A DNA stretch of 64,000 nt from Bin127 sp965221625 (GCA_965221625.1 OZ244903.1:1550001-1614000), one strand, 5' to 3'; shown: positions 53,689 to 63,585, counted from the stretch's first letter. Numbers and translations: made by a program. The notes: a model not told the origin generated them from the letters alone.

Positions 53689-54717
53689 CTAATCGTTCCA
53701 ATTGATGACGAACTTGCCGGGTGCGCCTGCTTCGAACGTTTGATAGGTTGCCGGTGCCTCCTCAATGCCGACTCTGCGGGTAATCAGCGATTCGATTGGT
53801 ACGCCGCGTCGCGCAGTAAAGCGCGCAGTCTCCTCCAACCCGTGGGTACTGAACGTCCACGAGCCGACCAAGGTCAGGTGCCGGTGGATGATGTCTGGGC
53901 TCGGTTCAACGTGGAAGTTGCCGCCTTCGCCGACGAAGCAGCAACGACCGAAGACGCGCGTCGACTGAACTGCCGCCAATCGCGTCGCGTGAAAGCCGAT
54001 TGCCTCCAACGTGGCGTCAGCACCTTGGCCGTGCGTCAAATCCAAAATTTTCTCGACTGCGTTGCCGTCGCTGTTGTCAACCACTTTCCAGGCCCCTGCC
54101 GACTTCGCCATCTCCAACCGTTCGCCGGTTAAATCGACGGCGATCACGCGCGCACCCATCTCCGCCGCGTACATGACGCCGGCCAATCCGACCGGGCCCG
54201 CGCCAAAGATTGCGATGGTATCCAACCCTGAGAGTTGCAGCTTCTTCAACCCGTGATACGCAGTGCTCGCGCCGCACGCCAGGTACGCTCCTACCTCGTA
54301 GCTGAGTTCATCGGGCAACGGTAGGCAGGTCGAAGCATGCGCCAACATGTAATCGCCATGCCCGCCGTGAAGGTCGTAACCGTGCGTCTTTCGCGCCGAA
54401 CACAACTGTCGCCAACCCTGTTTGCAGAAATCGCATTGCAGGCAACCTTCGTAATGGTGCTGCAGTATCCGATCCCCGACGCTGAAGCCAGTCACACCTT
54501 CGCCGACCATGGCGACCTCACCACACGGTTCGTGACCGGGGCGTACTGGCGCAGCGGTTGCGACCTCATCAGGCAACGGTACCCGGTAGCGATGCAGGTC
54601 GGAGCCGCACATCCCGGATGATCGCATCTTCAGCAATATGTAACCCGGCCCCGGTTCTTCGTCCGGGAATTCGATGACGTCGGCCCGTTTTTCGCCCAAG
54701 AACCTCAATCCGCGCAT
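53689..54717 (-). CDS. Zinc-dependent alcohol dehydrogenase family protein
   Basis: A 342-residue medium-chain dehydrogenase. The catalytic zinc is held by Cys in 'GMCGSDLHR' and His/Glu in 'RPGHEPCGEV'. The structural zinc loop is 'EGCLQCDFCKQGWRQLC', and the cofactor motif is 'IFGAGPVGLAGVMYA'. ATG 54717 is chosen because GAGGGG is 6-7 bases upstream. Closest in layout to sorbitol/threonine dehydrogenases; substrate unknown. Next gene upstream is on the other strand. Confidence 0.87.
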   Translation of the reverse strand: MRGLRFLGEKRADVIEFPDEEPGPGYILLKMRSSGMCGSDLHRYRVPLPDEVATAAPVRPGHEPCGEVAMVGEGVTGFSVGDRILQHHYEGCLQCDFCKQGWRQLCSARKTHGYDLHGGHGDYMLAHASTCLPLPDELSYEVGAYLACGASTAYHGLKKLQLSGLDTIAIFGAGPVGLAGVMYAAEMGARVIAVDLTGERLEMAKSAGAWKVVDNSDGNAVEKILDLTHGQGADATLEAIGFHATRLAAVQSTRVFGRCCFVGEGGNFHVEPSPDIIHRHLTLVGSWTFSTHGLEETARFTARRGVPIESLITRRVGIEEAPATYQTFEAGAPGKFVINWND

Positions 54718-54882
54718 GATTATCCCCTCATTTGACGGCACGCTGGCGACGCCGGTCAATTACCTGCGGATACGAGCCGATTGCGATGCAACATGCACGC
54801 AGTCTAAACCGAAATTGCGCTTTGCACGCGTTCACGCATAAAATGCGTTGTGTTGAACACTCAAAACGGAGATGGCACCTGT

Positions 54883-56091
54883 ATGACGACCGCCGCCAAA
54901 TTCAGCTACGAAGGACTCTTCTCGGAGCGTTCCCAAGACAATCCCATCGGGCGAGTTGATCACGCTGAATACGACTTCGCCGTGGCATACCCGGCACCTG
55001 AGACGTCGCCGATGGATGGGCTGATTTCCGCCCTCCAAACGGCGATGGACTCGCGCGGCGATGAGATTGCTCGCCACATGGCATACTACCCGCAACCTGC
55101 CGGGTCGCCCGAGTTGCGAGAATACGTCGCGTGGAAACTCGAATACGACCGCGGCTTCAAGGTCGAAATCGACGACATCCTTCTGACCAACGGATCCGGC
55201 GAGTCGATTGGTCTCGCGATCCAAGCTCTGACTGATCCCGGGGACACTGCCATCACGGAGCACTACGTCTACAGCGGTACCTACAACCAACTCGAACGCT
55301 TCGGCAACACCGTAATCGGCACTGAGACGGACGACGACGGCATTGTCCCTGAGGCACTTGACGAGTTGATCGTGAAGCTCGACGGTCAGGGCAAGAAGCC
55401 GAAGCTAATCTACACAATCGCCGAACACCAAAACCCGATGGGACCGACGTTGCCAGTCGAGCGACGTCGGGCGATCCTCGAGATTGCGCACAAACACGGC
55501 GTGCCCATCCTCGAAGACGAGTGCTACGTAGATCTGCGTTTTGAAGGCGAGATGCAACCGGCATTCCGCACCTTGGACGACTCCGGTATTGTCATCCACG
55601 TTGCATCATTCTCCAAGTTGCTCGCGCCTGGTCTCCGCATGGGATACATAACCGCAACGCCAGAGGTACTGCGTCGGGCGGCAAGCTGCAAAATCGGATC
55701 TGGTCCCAACCAGTTTGCGGCATACGCAATTGAAGGGTTCCTCAGGAACAATCTCGAAGAGCACCGCGCGCGCTTCAACCCGCTCCTGAAGGAGAAGCGC
55801 GATGCGATGGATCGATCGTTGCATGACCATTTCTCTGATATCGGCGCAATGTGGTCGAAACCTGAAGGCGGTTGCTACACCTGGTTGACAATGCCTGGAG
55901 GCACCGACATCACGTCGCCACGCGATGAAATCTTCGCTGAAGGCGTCGGTTACAACGGCGGCGTCGGGTTCGCACCAAACGGCGACGGGGAAAACTGCGC
56001 CCGATTATGCTTCGCTTTCGAGACGCCAGAGAAGTGCTACGACGGCATCGCAAAGCTGGCCGGTCTGTTCAAGAAACGCGGACTGATGTAA
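54883..56091 (+). CDS. Class I/II PLP-dependent aminotransferase (MocR/2-aminoadipate type)
   Basis: A 402-residue fold-type I aminotransferase. The pyridoxal Lys is in 'ASFSKLLAPGLRMGYI', the Asn in 'AEHQNPMGP' and the Asp-x-Tyr in 'LEDECYVDLRF'. The sequence matches the aminotransferase part of MocR/LysN proteins without the N-terminal DNA-binding domain, so it is likely enzymatic (2-aminoadipate or similar). ATG 54883 has 'GGAGATGG' upstream. Convergent with fbp. Confidence 0.86.
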   Translation: MTTAAKFSYEGLFSERSQDNPIGRVDHAEYDFAVAYPAPETSPMDGLISALQTAMDSRGDEIARHMAYYPQPAGSPELREYVAWKLEYDRGFKVEIDDILLTNGSGESIGLAIQALTDPGDTAITEHYVYSGTYNQLERFGNTVIGTETDDDGIVPEALDELIVKLDGQGKKPKLIYTIAEHQNPMGPTLPVERRRAILEIAHKHGVPILEDECYVDLRFEGEMQPAFRTLDDSGIVIHVASFSKLLAPGLRMGYITATPEVLRRAASCKIGSGPNQFAAYAIEGFLRNNLEEHRARFNPLLKEKRDAMDRSLHDHFSDIGAMWSKPEGGCYTWLTMPGGTDITSPRDEIFAEGVGYNGGVGFAPNGDGENCARLCFAFETPEKCYDGIAKLAGLFKKRGLM

Positions 56092-56102
56092 TGCGCAATG
56101 CG

Positions 56103-57068
56103 CTAATTGGCGTGAAAGCTCTCGAGTAACGCAACTTCGTCCGCATTGCCGATGTAGAGCGGCGTGCGGTAGTGGAGTTGCTCGGGCACCAAATCTAGGA
56201 TGCGCTCCCGTCCGTCGGATGCGGCACCGCCAGATTGTTCTGCGACGAATGCCAAAGGCGCGCACTCGAATAGCAGACGCAGTTTCCCGCTCGCATTAGA
56301 CTGATCTCCAGGATAAGCGTAGACGCCGCCTTTGAGAAGGTTGCGATGGAAGTCGGCGACGAGTGCTCCGATGTAGCGACCTGAGTAACCTTCAGACTTC
56401 ACATGCGACACCCACGCTTGATCCGAGTCGAACCACTTCGGTGAGTTGCCCTCATTGGCCGAGTAGACGCGCGACGAGCCATGCATGACGTTTTCGTTCG
56501 TCTTGACATATTCGCCCAACGTGGGATCCAATGTGAAGAAGTGCACACCGTCGCCCGAGGTGTACGCCAATATGGTGGACGAACCATATAAAACGTAACC
56601 GGCGGCCAGCATCTCGCTTCCCGGACGCAGCAGATCGCTCTCATCCGCCGGGCCGTTTTTGGTCTTGCGCTTGTAGATGCCGAATATCGTGCCGATGGGT
56701 GCTGCGACCTCGATATTGCTGGAGCCGTCAACCGGGTCGTAAGCGACGCCGTATTTCCCAGTGACCGCTGCCTCGCCACAATCAATGAGGCCGTCGTTCT
56801 CTTCCGAGCTCATGACGCAAACCAGACCCGTTGAGCGCAACGCATCGGCGACGACGAGGTCGCTGATGATGTCGAGTTTTTGCTGCTCGTCCTGCGTTAC
56901 ATTCTCCGTGCCTGCGGATCCAAAGATGTCGCGCAAGGCGGCCCGGTTAATCTCCGATGAGATGAACTTGCCAGCAGATCCAATTGCGTTCAACAACAAC
57001 GCCAAATCGGTTTCCGAGTCGAACCCACTGCCAGGGTTGGACATTGCGTATTCGAGAAGATTCGACAA
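56103..57068 (-). CDS. fbp: Fructose-1,6-bisphosphatase class 1
   Basis: A 321-residue class I FBPase, the gluconeogenic enzyme releasing fructose-6-phosphate. The metal/phosphate site is 'AYDPVDGSSNIE', with 'MSSEEND' (Glu for Mg) upstream, 'SEGYSGRYIGALVADFHRNL' (Arg/Tyr for substrate) and 'LLFECAPLAFVAEQSGG' downstream. It starts with TTG 57068; ATG 57044 would shorten it by eight residues. It is divergent from the solute-binding pseudogene, and the aldolase gene lies 2.1 kb away. Confidence 0.93.
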   Translation of the reverse strand: MSNLLEYAMSNPGSGFDSETDLALLLNAIGSAGKFISSEINRAALRDIFGSAGTENVTQDEQQKLDIISDLVVADALRSTGLVCVMSSEENDGLIDCGEAAVTGKYGVAYDPVDGSSNIEVAAPIGTIFGIYKRKTKNGPADESDLLRPGSEMLAAGYVLYGSSTILAYTSGDGVHFFTLDPTLGEYVKTNENVMHGSSRVYSANEGNSPKWFDSDQAWVSHVKSEGYSGRYIGALVADFHRNLLKGGVYAYPGDQSNASGKLRLLFECAPLAFVAEQSGGAASDGRERILDLVPEQLHYRTPLYIGNADEVALLESFHAN

Positions 57069-57281
57069 TCCTAATCAACCTGCTTTCTTCGGCGAGATCG
57101 CTCAGTGAGTAGTGGCATGAAGGTTACCACTCGTCGCCACTCGCCTGCGCATGTTGCGCTGCCGAACAAAGGTGGCGTGTACTCCTCTCGTTCGTGTGAT
57201 TGGCGTTTATTGTTGGGTTACATTCAACCGAATGTATGAGTAGCCACCCGAGCATTCACTTTTCGGCTCGATTCTGAACCT

Positions 57282-59051
57282 ATGAAGCGCATCAGATTGC
57301 TGAAGGCATCAACTACGATCGCCGTCTGCCTCGTTGTCGTCGCCTGCGCAACATCCTCCGAGAGTTCGACTGCAGGATCGGCTCGCCCGACCACTGAAAT
57401 GGCGTTTGCGAAGGGAGACCCTGTCGTCAAAGACGGTGGCCATTCGTTGAGCGAGCTGTTGATCATCGACAGTCCGTCGTGCGGCATCGCGGATCCGGCT
57501 ATCAACATCGCCGCGCACGCAAACTCGCCGGGTTACGTCCTGATTAACGAGATCCACGCTGGATTGATGCGGTTGAACACCAAAGGGGTACAGTAAACTC
57601 ATCTCGAGCAGGATTTCGAGATCCGCGACGGTGGTCAAGTGTTCGAATTCACACTTCGGCCCGATTTGAGGTTCAGTAATGGCTCGCCATTGACTGCTAC
57701 CGACGTCAAGTGGAGTTGGGAGAGGGCTATCGCTAAGTCAACGGGCATTGGAAGAGCCAACGGAGTCTTCGAATCGGTGATCGGTTACGACGAAGTGTTG
57801 GAAGGCGTTGCCTCGGAGTTGATTGGCGTAGAGGATGTTGACGAACGTGTGCTGCAGATCGAATTGAGCGAAGCACAACCGGATTTCGCCGTTTTGCTTG
57901 CAGATCCTGTCGCTTCAGTTGTGAAGCGCGAGAACGTCGCACATTGGCACACGCGTTGGTCGAACGAAGCCGACAATCGCGTGCAATTCTCGTCATGTCC
58001 TTGGGTTGAACTGCCGGTCGGAGCGGGTCCGTACGAACTACAGCGGTATTAGCTCGAGGCGAACCCGCCTGGCGACGCATCGTGTATGTTGCTTAGGAAT
58101 GACCACCATTGGGAAGGTCCCGCCAAGATTGACGGCATTCACGTCGACATCGTGCCGGATCTCTGGATGGGCGAGGATACCCTCAGTCGCCAGGCCGTAT
58201 CCTTCGACGCCGGTCAGCTAGATTTTCGCTTTGTATCGAGGGATTTGGCGCAACCGCCGTTCGAGACGATTGCGGAACTGTACCCGCTTCCGCCTCGGTC
58301 TTGGTTCTTCGCATTCAACCCATCAATCCCACCGTTCGACGATAGAGACTTCCGAACCGCTTTGGTGAAGTCCGCGAGGTAGTTGGCGAGCAATGAGATT
58401 CCAGCGAACCGGTTGTTGCCGGAAGCATTGGTTTCAACATCTTGGCTGGATATGCCGATATCGCTGGGCGACGAGCAAGCTAGCGCACATTTGGCTGAAT
58501 CCTCCTACCAGATAGGCGAGATCGAGTACTTCGTACCCGCGTTGCTCGACCAGTTCACCGCTCATTTGACGCCGATTTTTGATCGATGGCGAAAAGACTT
58601 GGGCGTGAATGCCATGGTCAAGCAACGGGAGTTGGTGCCGACTGAGAATGATGGTGAAGAGTTCGAATTCATGGCGATGGAATCGGAACTTCAGATGAAG
58701 GAAATCCGGTTTTCGGACGTGTCACCGCGGGCTCAGAACGTGTTGTCGGCATTCGCCGACGCGTTCGGCACTGAATCGAGACCAAAGGAGTACGAACCCA
58801 TTGCATCGGAACTCGACGAAGTTCGCACCGAGATCGACGCCGTAGAATGCGCGAACCGCTACGGCGAGATTGAACGTTACATTCTTGAGAACGCGCTTGT
58901 TTTGCCGCTCCTCAATGCCGACGCGTTTCGTGAGTTCGAGGTACAGCCTTGGGTTTCGGGGTTGACATTTCGGCAATTCCCAGGATCAGTCTTCTACGGT
59001 GTGGTTTTCAATGAGTCCGCACCGAAACGCGACTGGTCGATCGCAAAGTAA
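57282..59051 (+). pseudogene. Extracellular solute-binding lipoprotein gene with three in-frame stops
   Basis: A 590-codon frame homologous end to end with the intact SBP_bac_5 lipoprotein at 33767-35671: lipobox 'VVVAC', 'LRFSNGSPLTATDVKWSWERAI' and 'PVGAGPYELQRY', ending 'EVQPWVSGL'. Stops occur at 57594-57596 (TAA), 58050-58052 (TAG) and 58380-58382 (TAG), all in frame, with no frameshift anywhere. The second stop aligns with a Gln (CAG) of the intact paralogue, and all three could come from CAA or CAG by one C-to-T change. Either a recent pseudogene or a gene that needs readthrough. No permease adjoins it. Confidence 0.85.
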
Positions 59052-59128
59052 CGGTTGCAGATGTATCCATCAGCTCTCCCTCGATGCCGTATCATTTGCA
59101 TCAGGTCGGCGTTCCGTCGACTCGGTTC

Positions 59129-59148
59129 GGTAACGGACGTCCGTAACC
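59129..59148. promoter_or_regulatory. Near-perfect 20-bp palindrome upstream of fda, possible operator
   Basis: GGTAACGGAC followed directly by GTCCGTAACC: nine of ten positions are symmetric. It lies 40 bases before the aldolase start and just before CTGCCTTTT. It could be a repressor site for the fda-amidohydrolase pair, or a weak terminator for the upstream pseudogene. Confidence 0.4.
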
Positions 59149-59187
59149 TGCCTTTTGCGGTATTGATTTCTTCGGGAGGTTTTGACT

Positions 59188-60192
59188 ATGGGCAAGCAAC
59201 TTCACGACATCGCTAAGGCAATGGTGGCGCGTGGCAAAGGCATCCTAGCCGCCGACGAATCGACAGGCACGATTGGCCGGCGACTGGCTTCCATCAACGT
59301 CGCAAACGAGGCACCGAACCGGAGGGCGTGGCGTCAGCTTCTGTTCACCACGCAAGGGTACGGAAAGTACATCAGCGGCGTCATCCTTTATGACGAAACG
59401 CTCCGTCAAGCCGCTGAAGACGGAACGCCGTTCGTGGATTTGTTGCACGCCGAAGGGGTGATCCCAGGCATCAAAGTCGACAAGTCTACGAATCCGCTCG
59501 CAGGCGCACCGGGAGAGGTAACGACTGACGGTTTAGATGGTCTTCGAGATCGGCTCAACGAGTACTACGAACTCGGAGCTCGATTCACCAAATGGCGGGC
59601 GGTAATCACCATCGGCGACCATATCCCTTCCGACTACTGCATCAACGTCAACGCTCACGCACTTGGTCGCTTCGCCGCGCTGTCTCAAGAAGCGGGGCTG
59701 GTGCCGATAGTCGAACCGGAAGTGTTGATGGACGGAGATCACGACATCGACACTTGTGCATGGGTAACGGAGAAGACGCTGAACCGCACGTTCGCAGAAT
59801 TGAAGGATCAAAGGATCGACCTTGAGGGCATGGTCTTGAAACCGAACATGGCGCTCAGCGGTGCGGACGCAGACAATCGTGCTTCGGCTGAAGAAGTTGC
59901 CCGTGCGACGATCAATTGCTTCCGCAATACGATCCCCGCATCTATGCCCGGCATCGCATTTCTCTCAGGCGGGCAGGGCGACGAGGAGGCTACGTTGAAC
60001 CTCGACGCCATCAACAAACTCGCTCAATCTGAAGGCGCGCCGTGGGAACTGACCTTTTCATATGGCAGGGGACTGCAAGCGACTCCCCTGGCGACTTGGG
60101 GAGGCGAACCGGGCAATGTCCCAGCCGCACAAGCAGCGTTCATTGACCGATCAAGCGCAACCGCCGCGGCTCGAGAAGGCAAATACGTCTGA
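59188..60192 (+). CDS. fda: Class I fructose-bisphosphate aldolase
   Basis: A 334-residue aldolase of the animal/plant-type class I, cleaving or forming fructose-1,6-bisphosphate. Markers are 'GILAADESTGTIGRRL' and 'GVILYDETLRQ', the Schiff-base Lys in 'GMVLKPNMALSG', and 'FLSGGQGDEEATLNLDAIN'. The start ATG 59188 is 7 bases after GGAGGT. Class I aldolase with class I FBPase nearby suits gluconeogenesis. The M20 gene overlaps its stop by one base. Confidence 0.93.
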   Translation: MGKQLHDIAKAMVARGKGILAADESTGTIGRRLASINVANEAPNRRAWRQLLFTTQGYGKYISGVILYDETLRQAAEDGTPFVDLLHAEGVIPGIKVDKSTNPLAGAPGEVTTDGLDGLRDRLNEYYELGARFTKWRAVITIGDHIPSDYCINVNAHALGRFAALSQEAGLVPIVEPEVLMDGDHDIDTCAWVTEKTLNRTFAELKDQRIDLEGMVLKPNMALSGADADNRASAEEVARATINCFRNTIPASMPGIAFLSGGQGDEEATLNLDAINKLAQSEGAPWELTFSYGRGLQATPLATWGGEPGNVPAAQAAFIDRSSATAAAREGKYV

Positions 60193-61364
60193 TGGCATCC
60201 GACCGCGTCTCGGAGCTGGTTGCCGCAAAGCACGAGAGCATCATCTCGACGCGCAGGTTTCTGCACGCCAATCCTGAAACTGCGTTTGCGGAGCACCGTA
60301 CCGCAGCATACATCGCAAGACGGTTGCGCGATGCGGGTCTCGAAGTCAAAGAGGGCATCGGAGGTACGGGTTTGGTGGCCAGGATCAAAGGCGGCCAACC
60401 CGGTCGCACCTTGGCGATCCGCGCCGATATCGACGGGTTACCGGTCGATGAGTTGACAGGCCTCGAGTTCGCGTCCACGAATGGTGCGATGCACGCCTGC
60501 GGTCACGACGGACACATCACGATGGCGATTCACGCCGCCGAAATTCTCGCACCGATTCAAGACGAAATCAAAGGTGATGTCGTATTCATATTCCAACCGG
60601 CCGAGGAGTTGTGCGCCGGTGCCATCGCCATGATCGACGACGGCGCGATGGCGGTAGCCAATCCGGACATCGTCATTGGTACACACCTTTGGAACCAAGT
60701 TCCGACCGGCCACGTGGGCGTCAATCCATCCACGGTCTTCGCTGGTGCCGATCTGTTCAAGATTACTGTCGGCGGGCACGGTGGGCATGGTGCCATGCCG
60801 CACCTAACCGTGGATCCGGTTGTGGCGGCTGCGAACGTCATCAATGCCTGTCAGACTATAGTCGCCCGGGAGATCTCGCCGCAGGAGATGGGTGTGGTTA
60901 CGTTTGGCAGCATCCAAGGCGGCACCGCTGGCAACGTCATCGCCGACTCCGTCGAAATTACGGGCACTATCCGCGCCTACAACGCAGAGACACATCAGAC
61001 GATCGCCGACTCCGTCGCTCGGATCGCCTCAAACGTGGCAGCTGGGATGCGGGCGACGGCGACCTACGAACGTACGTCCGGCACGCCGCCGGTAATCAAC
61101 AATCCCGATGTGGCGAATTGGGTTGCAAGCGTCGCGATGCAGAGTGCCGGTGAGGAGTTGGTCGGCGAGATCGACCCCATTTCCGTCGGTGACGACATGG
61201 CGGAGTTCCTGAACCGCGTCCCAGGGACCTACTTCATCCTGGGTGCTGCGAAAGACGGAACGGAAGGGCACCACAACGCCAAGTTCGACTTCGACGAAGC
61301 ATGCCTACCGCTTGGGACCGAAATCTTCGTGCGCGCCGCCTTGAACATCGAAACGATGCCGTAG
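60192..61364 (+). CDS. M20 family amidohydrolase
   Basis: A 390-residue metallo-amidohydrolase of the IAA-amino acid/hippurate hydrolase group. Metal-binding residues are in 'MHACGHDGHITMAI' (Cys/His), 'FQPAEELCAG' (Glu pair) and 'GTHLWNQVPTGHV', with the final His in 'EGHHNAKFDFDE'. The dimerisation domain is in the middle. It releases an amino acid from an N-acyl or amide conjugate. It overlaps the aldolase stop (TGATG), so the two are coupled. Confidence 0.9.
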   Translation: MASDRVSELVAAKHESIISTRRFLHANPETAFAEHRTAAYIARRLRDAGLEVKEGIGGTGLVARIKGGQPGRTLAIRADIDGLPVDELTGLEFASTNGAMHACGHDGHITMAIHAAEILAPIQDEIKGDVVFIFQPAEELCAGAIAMIDDGAMAVANPDIVIGTHLWNQVPTGHVGVNPSTVFAGADLFKITVGGHGGHGAMPHLTVDPVVAAANVINACQTIVAREISPQEMGVVTFGSIQGGTAGNVIADSVEITGTIRAYNAETHQTIADSVARIASNVAAGMRATATYERTSGTPPVINNPDVANWVASVAMQSAGEELVGEIDPISVGDDMAEFLNRVPGTYFILGAAKDGTEGHHNAKFDFDEACLPLGTEIFVRAALNIETMP

Positions 61365-61392
61365 CACGGCACCTATCCGGGTTGACTGACTC

Positions 61393-62184
61393 TCAGAAGA
61401 CGGGGGCCGCACCGCCGTCGACATTGACCGCCGCACCGGATACGTAGCTGGCAGCAGGGGAGCAGAGGAAGGCGATTACGTCGCCGGCCTCGCTAGCTTC
61501 GCCGATTCGGCCCAACGGAACGCCCGCTCCAAAAGTTGCCCAGTGATCCTCCAACGTGTAGGAAGGATCAGCGGCATTAGCTGTTTCCCAACGTCTTCGG
61601 TGCTGACGACTCTTGAGCACGCCGACACAGACGGTGTTGACGCGGATTCCGAACTCGCCGAACTCTTTTGACCACGCCTTGGTCAGCGAAATGCCAGCGG
61701 CGCGTGAGAGCGAAGTCGGTTGACTGCCGCCAGCCGCGACCTTGCCGCCAGGTGTCGTCGTGTTGCAGATCGCGCCAGAGTTTGACTCCTTCAAGTAGGG
61801 CAGCGCATAACGCGTCATGTAGATCGCGCCCTTGACTTTGATGCCAAAGTCGATGTCCAGCTGCTCGTTGGTCATCGCCTCAAATGTCGACGCCGATGAC
61901 GTACCTGCGTTGTTGATCAGGATGTCGAGGCCGCCCATCTTCTCAGCTGCCGTCTCAACCGCGGCCTTGACGGACGCTTCATCCGAGACGTCTGCAGGTG
62001 CGGCGAATACATCGCTTGCGCTGGCCGCGCTAAGCTCTGCTGCGACTGCCTCAAGGTCCGACTCGGTACGGGCGACTAACGCGACGGATGCTCCTTCGAT
62101 GGCGAGCCGCGCGGCAGCCGCCTTGCCGATGCCGTCACTCGCTCCCGTTACAATCGCCTTCTTTCCCGACAATCCGAGATCCAT
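61393..62184 (-). CDS. Short-chain dehydrogenase/reductase
   Basis: A 263-residue classical SDR. The cofactor loop is 'VTGASDGIGKAAAARL', followed by 'NNAGTSSAS' and 'GAICNTTTPGGKVAAGG'. The catalytic Tyr-x-x-x-Lys is not evident: 'GGSQPTSLSRAAG' stands in that place, with Thr instead of Tyr. It may be a non-catalytic or altered member. ATG with AAGGA upstream. It ends 28 bases from the M20 gene, convergent. Confidence 0.8.
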   Translation of the reverse strand: MDLGLSGKKAIVTGASDGIGKAAAARLAIEGASVALVARTESDLEAVAAELSAASASDVFAAPADVSDEASVKAAVETAAEKMGGLDILINNAGTSSASTFEAMTNEQLDIDFGIKVKGAIYMTRYALPYLKESNSGAICNTTTPGGKVAAGGSQPTSLSRAAGISLTKAWSKEFGEFGIRVNTVCVGVLKSRQHRRRWETANAADPSYTLEDHWATFGAGVPLGRIGEASEAGDVIAFLCSPAASYVSGAAVNVDGGAAPVF

Positions 62185-62325
62185 GACGCCCGGTCCTTTC
62201 CGAATCCTTGACTCTGCACGCTTGTGGTGCCGATTGTGTCAACATTTCCGATACCAAGTTGTACATTATCTAGAAGCACACGATGCTTTCTCAGCGATTG
62301 AAGTTGCCGGGGAAGTAAAACTACT

Positions 62326-63585
62326 TTGGAAGAAACGGAATTGACCAATCACAGGAATCTCGACGACGGAGCGTTCGAATTGGAGCACTTCAGTTTGAAC
62401 CCGAACCCAGTGCCTAGGCGCGTCATTCTTGGGCCTGGCCCGAGCTCGGCGAGCGCCCGAGTGTTGCGTGCAATGTCGCAGCCAATCATCGGCTACCTAG
62501 ATCCCGCGTTTTTTCAAATCCTTGACGAAGTCTCTGCTCTCCTCGACAGCGTCTTCATCACGAAACAGACGACCATGGCGGTTGCCGGTTCTGGTTCTGC
62601 AGGTATGGAAGCAGGGCTTTCCAGCTTGCTGGAACGCGGTGACAAGGCAATCATCTGCGTGAATGGATTCTTCTGCGAACGCCAGATGTTGATGTGCGAC
62701 CGATTGGGAATCGAGGTGGTGGAAGTATCGGCACCGTATGGACAACAGGTTGACCCGCAGCGACTCGAGGACGCACTCCAGGCGAATCCCGACACCAAAC
62801 TAGTCTCCGCAATCCACGCCGAGACGTCCGCAGGTGTGCTTCAGGACATCGGAACTCTCTCCGGTCTTGCACATGACTACGACGCACTATTCATGACTGA
62901 CGTAGTGACGTCGCTTGCAGGAACACCGGTTGAGTTCGACGCGTGGGAGATTGACTATGCTTACGGCGGCTCTCAGAAATGCCTTGCCGCACCCCCCGGG
63001 ATAAGCCCGGTTGCCATCTCGGATCGTGCCCTCAAGCACATTCGCAATCGGAAGACTTTGCCCAGTTCGTGGTACCTCGATCTATCGCTAATCGCCCACT
63101 ATTGGGGGGCGGATCACGTGCACCATCACACTGCGGCGGTAAGCATGATCTACGGGTTGCGGGAAGCGTTGATTTTGCTTCAAGAAGAAGGGCTCGCTAA
63201 TCGTTGGATCCGTCACGAAAAGGTAGCGAACGCCTTGCGCGCTGGCCTATCGGCACTCGACTTAGGATCGCCGGTCAATCCTGAGTGCCGACTCAACCAA
63301 CTGACTGTGGTTAGTCTGCCCGATGCGGTGGACGACGGCGAACTGCGATCGGCACTGTTGGACGAGTACTCAATCGAGGTAGGACGAGGTCTCGGACAGT
63401 TCGCCGGAAAGGTGATTCGCATCGGATTGATGGGCGAGTCTTGCGTTCCCGCCAACGTGTTTGCGTTGCTGAATGCTCTCGAGAGGATTCTGCCGAGACT
63501 CGGTTACGAAGTGCCACAAGGAGCGGCCGTGGCCGCGGCGTCTCAGACCTTGGCTGAGGATCCCGCGCCCATCGCTGTCGGGTGA
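62326..63585 (+). CDS. Class V aminotransferase (serine/alanine-glyoxylate type)
   Basis: A 419-residue fold-type I PLP enzyme with 'LGPGPSSASARVLRAMSQPIIGYLDPAF', 'TTMAVAGSGSAGMEAGL' for the phosphate site, and K218 in 'YGGSQKCLAAPPG'. It matches alanine- or serine-glyoxylate and ureidoglycine-glyoxylate aminotransferases, converting glyoxylate to glycine. TTG start at 62326 (a second TTG at 62341). Its 3' end overlaps the GlcF-like gene on the other strand by 43 bases, a convergent pair that suits shared glycolate/glyoxylate metabolism. Confidence 0.86.
   Translation: MEETELTNHRNLDDGAFELEHFSLNPNPVPRRVILGPGPSSASARVLRAMSQPIIGYLDPAFFQILDEVSALLDSVFITKQTTMAVAGSGSAGMEAGLSSLLERGDKAIICVNGFFCERQMLMCDRLGIEVVEVSAPYGQQVDPQRLEDALQANPDTKLVSAIHAETSAGVLQDIGTLSGLAHDYDALFMTDVVTSLAGTPVEFDAWEIDYAYGGSQKCLAAPPGISPVAISDRALKHIRNRKTLPSSWYLDLSLIAHYWGADHVHHHTAAVSMIYGLREALILLQEEGLANRWIRHEKVANALRAGLSALDLGSPVNPECRLNQLTVVSLPDAVDDGELRSALLDEYSIEVGRGLGQFAGKVIRIGLMGESCVPANVFALLNALERILPRLGYEVPQGAAVAAASQTLAEDPAPIAVG

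Noticed and set aside
57594..58382. Genome-wide reassignment of TAG or TAA to glutamine
   Set aside because: Many intact genes here end in TAG or TAA at the expected family length, for example the ThDP enzyme (TAG at 4884-4886, followed by a terminator), so the code is standard.
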